Part shown: positions 41,591 through 44,452 of the stretch, in pieces
How positions within the stretch are numbered: the first letter of the stretch is position 1
Layout: the number at the start of each line of letters is the position of its first letter
From: Myxococcota bacterium
GTDB lineage: Bacteria > Myxococcota_A > UBA796 > CAJQPC01
Assembly: GCA_023150775.1 (NCBI GenBank)
Contig: JAKLKE010000001.1
Span: forward strand, 79,388 to 123,839
Direction: 5' to 3'
DNA: 44,452 bases
Notes under the pieces: model-generated
Told to the model about the DNA's origin: nothing
What the model saw: only the letters and a program-made list of their open reading frames with translations
The model's database searches: none
Program-made: the position numbers and the translations under genes

Positions 41591-44091
41591 CCCTCCTCCA
41601 CCCGCACCTCGCCCGACCGGCCATCGACGGTGACGCGCTGGCCGTCGCGCAGCAAGGTTGTTGCGTTGGTGACGTTCACCACGGCGGGCAGGCGGACCTC
41701 GCGGGCGACGACGGCGCCGTGGCTCAACATCGAGCCCAGCTCCAGCACCAGGGCCCCGGCGACCAGAAACAGAGGGGTCCAGCCGGGGTCGGTGGCCGTG
41801 GTGACGAGCACGTCGCCGGGGCGCAGGCGGTGGGCCTCCTCCGGCGAGCGCAGCACCCGCACGAAGCCCGTGGCGCGGCCGGGGGAGATGCCGAGGCCGC
41901 GCAGGGTGCGGCCGCCGGGGGCCACCTCCACGCCCTCGTCGCCCAACAAGAAGACGGGCGGCGCCGGGCGCTCGGCGTAGGTGGCCCACACCGCCCGGCG
42001 GCCTTCTGCCACGCGCAGGAGCTCCGCGGCCTCGCGGCGACCTTGGGCCAGCTCTCGCAGCTCGGGCCACTCCAGCCAGCGGGCCAAGGCGCCTTCGCCG
42101 AGGACATCCTGGGTGAGCGTGGTCAAGGCGCGCTGGAGCGACCAGGCCACACGGTCAAAATGGAAACGCTGCTCCTCCCGAAGCTGCATGTGCCGCCGGG
42201 CGAGGCGCACCGTCGCCAGGGTGAGCCGCCCGCCGAGGCCCTTCGCCTGGGCCTGGAGCTGGGCCATCGCCGCGTCAGACGCCGCCGCCTGGGCGCGGGC
42301 CAAGGCGACGGGATCTTCGCGAGATCCCCGGCGCCAAGACTCCAAGAGCGGCTCGATCAGCGTCGGGTCGTCGCCCCAGCGCGGGGCGAAGATCTCCCAC
42401 GAGCTGCTGCTCGCCCGGTGCCCAAACCGCCGCAGGAGCGCGTCCCGATCCCCGCCCAAGGCCACCTCCCGCAGGGCGAGGTTCACCTCGGTGGTGCGGC
42501 TGCCTTCAGGGGCGCGCAGGAGGTCGTCGAGCTGCTCCGGGGGCACGAGGCCGCCGAGGGTCTGATGCAACAGATTTGCTAGCAGAAGCGAGATGACGTG
42601 GATCTTGATGTACTCTCGCAGGAGCAGGATGAGGCGCTCGATGCGAGAGACGAGGGCGCCGGCGTCCCGGGCGGGGCCCTCTAGGCTGGGGAGCTCGCGG
42701 TCGAGGCGGGCGACGAAGCTGTCCCAGGCGAGGTGGTTCGTCAGCGGGTTCCAGCGGAAACGCTGCCAGCGACGCTCTCGGGCGGTGGTCGAGAGGATCG
42801 AGCGGTACACCCGGAAGTCGGGCGGGTAGGCCCAGCGGCGGGTCCAGCGGTGAAGCTCCTCCGGGGGCAAAAACTCCATCATGAACGCCGGGGGCGGCAG
42901 GCCGGGCAGCTTAAACGCGAGGTGCCGGAACATCGTGGCGTTGACGTAGGGGTAACCTTGCAGCAACCTTGTTGCCGGATCTCCGCCCAAGAGGCGCCGG
43001 GAGGTCTCGGGGTAGGCGATGAACCACTCCAAGAGCCCGCCGACGATGGACCAGCCCATGGGTGTGACCGGGCCGATGAAACGTTCGCCGATGAAGCGGC
43101 GGGTCCACAGGGCGGGGCCCGCGCGGGTGGGCTCTCCGGCGGCGGTGATCGGCCGGGCCTGCAGCAAGAACAGGCGCCCGGCGGGGTCCATGGCCCACTC
43201 GACGTCTTGGGGGCAGCCCGTGAGGCGCTCCACGGCGAGGCCCAGGCGCCCGAGCTTGCGGCGCTCGTTGGGGGTGAGCCGGGGCTCTTCAGGCCGGGGG
43301 ACCGCCGCCCAGACGAGGTCCTCGGAGGAGCCGGGCACGAGCTGCCGGGGCTGCTCGACGGGGCTCACCGCCCGGTCCTCCACCTGCAGGCGCGCGGCGA
43401 GGCGGCCCAAGAGCGGCAGGCGGCGGGGTCGGCCCAAGGTCGCGCGCTCGGGGGTGACCTGGCCTGAGACGAGGGCCTCGCCCATGCCAAACACGGCCTC
43501 TAAGGTCATCTCCGCGAAGCTGCCCGTCACCGGGTTCATCGTGAACAAGACCCCGGAGACCCGGGCGTCGATGAGCGGCATGATCACCACGCCCATGCCC
43601 AGGCGCCCCACAGCCCGGCCCTCGGCGCCCCGGTACACATGCACCCGGTCGGCGAAGAGGCTGGCCCAGCAGCGCCGCACGGCCGCCTCCAAGGCGTCGC
43701 CTTGCCGCACGTTGAGCAGGGTCGAGAGCTGCCCGGCGAAGCTGCGCTCTTTGCCATCCTCGCCCAAGGCGGATGAGCGCACCACGAGGCGATCCCCGAG
43801 CCCACCGCAGGCCGCGCGCAGGGCCCCGGCGAGGGTGGGCGGCATCACGCCCGCGTTGACCCGGTGCCGCAGCCCCGCCGCTAGCTCGATGCGCCCAGCG
43901 CGCTCAAAGCGCTCCAGGTCGTCAACGAGCTTGTTGTGCTCCAAGAACAGCCGCAGCGCGGCGTCGGTGAGCGCCACCCCCGGCGGCACGGGCAGCCCGG
44001 CGTGGGTGAGCCGGGCCAAGGAGGCCGCCTTGCCGCCGACGTGGTCCAGCTCCTCGGCGGTGAGGTCGTGCAGCGGGGCGAGGAGGCGCAT
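41587..44091 (-). CDS. PEP-synthase-like phosphotransferase (rifampin phosphotransferase type layout)
   Basis: An 834-residue protein. The N-terminal part (about 1-320) is the ATP-binding PEP-synthase/PPDK domain, starting VGGKAASLARL and containing RSSALGEDG, the metal-binding region FTMNPVTG and the QARPI end. A long helical middle domain (about 330-710) follows. The C-terminal domain carries the phosphohistidine loop GSMLSHGAVVARE (His791). The PEP/pyruvate-binding TIM barrel of true PpsA and PPDK is absent. That order, ATP-grasp, helical middle, His domain, is the layout of rifampin phosphotransferase Rph, in which the middle domain holds the acceptor. The substrate here is unknown; rifampin should not be assumed. 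Confidence 0.85.
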   Translation of the reverse strand: MRLLAPLHDLTAEELDHVGGKAASLARLTHAGLPVPPGVALTDAALRLFLEHNKLVDDLERFERAGRIELAAGLRHRVNAGVMPPTLAGALRAACGGLGDRLVVRSSALGEDGKERSFAGQLSTLLNVRQGDALEAAVRRCWASLFADRVHVYRGAEGRAVGRLGMGVVIMPLIDARVSGVLFTMNPVTGSFAEMTLEAVFGMGEALVSGQVTPERATLGRPRRLPLLGRLAARLQVEDRAVSPVEQPRQLVPGSSEDLVWAAVPRPEEPRLTPNERRKLGRLGLAVERLTGCPQDVEWAMDPAGRLFLLQARPITAAGEPTRAGPALWTRRFIGERFIGPVTPMGWSIVGGLLEWFIAYPETSRRLLGGDPATRLLQGYPYVNATMFRHLAFKLPGLPPPAFMMEFLPPEELHRWTRRWAYPPDFRVYRSILSTTARERRWQRFRWNPLTNHLAWDSFVARLDRELPSLEGPARDAGALVSRIERLILLLREYIKIHVISLLLANLLHQTLGGLVPPEQLDDLLRAPEGSRTTEVNLALREVALGGDRDALLRRFGHRASSSSWEIFAPRWGDDPTLIEPLLESWRRGSREDPVALARAQAAASDAAMAQLQAQAKGLGGRLTLATVRLARRHMQLREEQRFHFDRVAWSLQRALTTLTQDVLGEGALARWLEWPELRELAQGRREAAELLRVAEGRRAVWATYAERPAPPVFLLGDEGVEVAPGGRTLRGLGISPGRATGFVRVLRSPEEAHRLRPGDVLVTTATDPGWTPLFLVAGALVLELGSMLSHGAVVAREVRLPAVVNVTNATTLLRDGQRVTVDGRSGEVRVEEG

Positions 44092-44129
44092 TGTCCCGAT
44101 CTAATGCGCCGCTCCGCCCGATGCGAGCC

Positions 44130-44452
44130 TCACTCGGCCAGGGCCTCGGTCACGACCTCATGCCGGGACTGAATGTGCGCGACCAGGTCCTCCACGGAGC
44201 CCTCAAACGCGGCCTCGGAGCTCAGCATCGTGGACTCCGCCCGCTCGCCGTCCTCACCGATGACGTAGGGCTCGATCAGCGCGTGCAGGGTCTCGGCCTT
44301 GGCCCGGAAGGTCTCTACCTCCATGGCGCCCACAACCGCCTCGGCGAGCAGCGCCTCGTACCGGGCGCGGTACACCTCATCGTCCATCAAACGGCGGATG
44401 AGCGGCCACTCCTCACCGACGCCGTCATGAAACAGATCCTCAGTCTCCAGCG
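44130..44452 (-). CDS. CotH-like kinase family protein, C-terminal part (5' end outside window)
   Basis: The frame is open to the window edge (107 codons); internal Met codons are not the start. The phrase WPLIRRLMDDEVYRARYEALLAEAV followed by a helix ending LHALIEPYV and a last R-x-x-x-V-x-x-x-L helix (SRHEVVTEAL) resembles the C-terminus of CotH proteins, spore-coat-type protein kinases also found in Myxococcota. The catalytic residues lie outside the window, so the call is from C-terminal pattern only. It is 38 bp upstream of the Rph-like gene on the same strand. Confidence 0.55.
   Translation of the reverse strand, partial: LETEDLFHDGVGEEWPLIRRLMDDEVYRARYEALLAEAVVGAMEVETFRAKAETLHALIEPYVIGEDGERAESTMLSSEAAFEGSVEDLVAHIQSRHEVVTEALAE

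Overview
The window is high-GC chromosomal DNA with dense, mostly short-gapped genes and many GTG/TTG starts. It probably comes from a deltaproteobacterial, Myxococcota-like bacterium. The support is: a small secreted protein with a MYXO-CTERM-like tail (Gly-Cys motif, hydrophobic segment, terminal Arg triplet); a Ser/Thr kinase fused to PEGA and formylglycine-enzyme-like domains; degenerate FHA membrane proteins; Asp/Ser/Gly/Thr-rich linkers behind lipoprotein signals; and many TPR and coiled-coil proteins. I see no rRNA, tRNA, CRISPR array, transposase or integrase.

Layout. 1-5.6 kb: a von Willebrand A lipoprotein (cut by the left edge) and a polytopic FHA-like membrane protein, divergent from a second FHA-like membrane protein; then a MYXO-CTERM-like protein, an unknown 256-residue protein and a small HMA metal-binding protein. 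5.6-9.6 kb: the kinase-PEGA-FGE fusion and a sulfur pair (persulfide dioxygenase-like hydrolase plus membrane-anchored rhodanese), divergent from a Kef-type antiporter across a palindrome-rich spacer. 11.75-12.75 kb: a roughly 1-kb AT-richer islet carrying one DUF3800 gene, bounded by an exact 14-bp direct repeat and lying precisely at the junction of two convergent host genes (Kef and queE). 12.7-16.6 kb: queE, a cysteine synthase, a TPR protein and thyX. 16.6-25.5 kb: mostly hypothetical proteins (TPR, coiled coil, receiver-like, a ferredoxin on a Lys/Val/Glu/Ala/Pro repeat stalk, a winged-helix-like protein divergent from a NTPase-like protein without Walker A) and mltG. 25.6-32.6 kb: a flavoprotein with a lipoprotein signal, then dapC-dapD-dapE (succinylase route to diaminopimelate and lysine), a GT-C-type membrane protein and a rhomboid protease. 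32.6-36.3 kb: comF, then rplU-rpmA-obgE-lipoprotein-rsfS, a ribosome-biogenesis operon with an unusual lipoprotein gene inside. 36.4-44.5 kb: a Ycf46-like AAA+ ATPase, an RmlD-like reductase, an aldehyde dehydrogenase, two small lipoproteins separated by a 400-bp repeat-bearing spacer, a PEP-synthase/rifampin-phosphotransferase-like enzyme and the C-terminus of a CotH-like protein.

The best candidate for something undescribed is the DUF3800 islet. It is a self-contained transcription unit (RBS, ORF, structured 3' region, intrinsic terminator) within a 14-bp duplication. Removing the islet and one repeat copy would restore a neat convergent junction in which the two host stop codons overlap. 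It encodes no recombinase, so it would have to move in trans. Motif positions are read from the translations; family names come from recognised motifs, not database searches.
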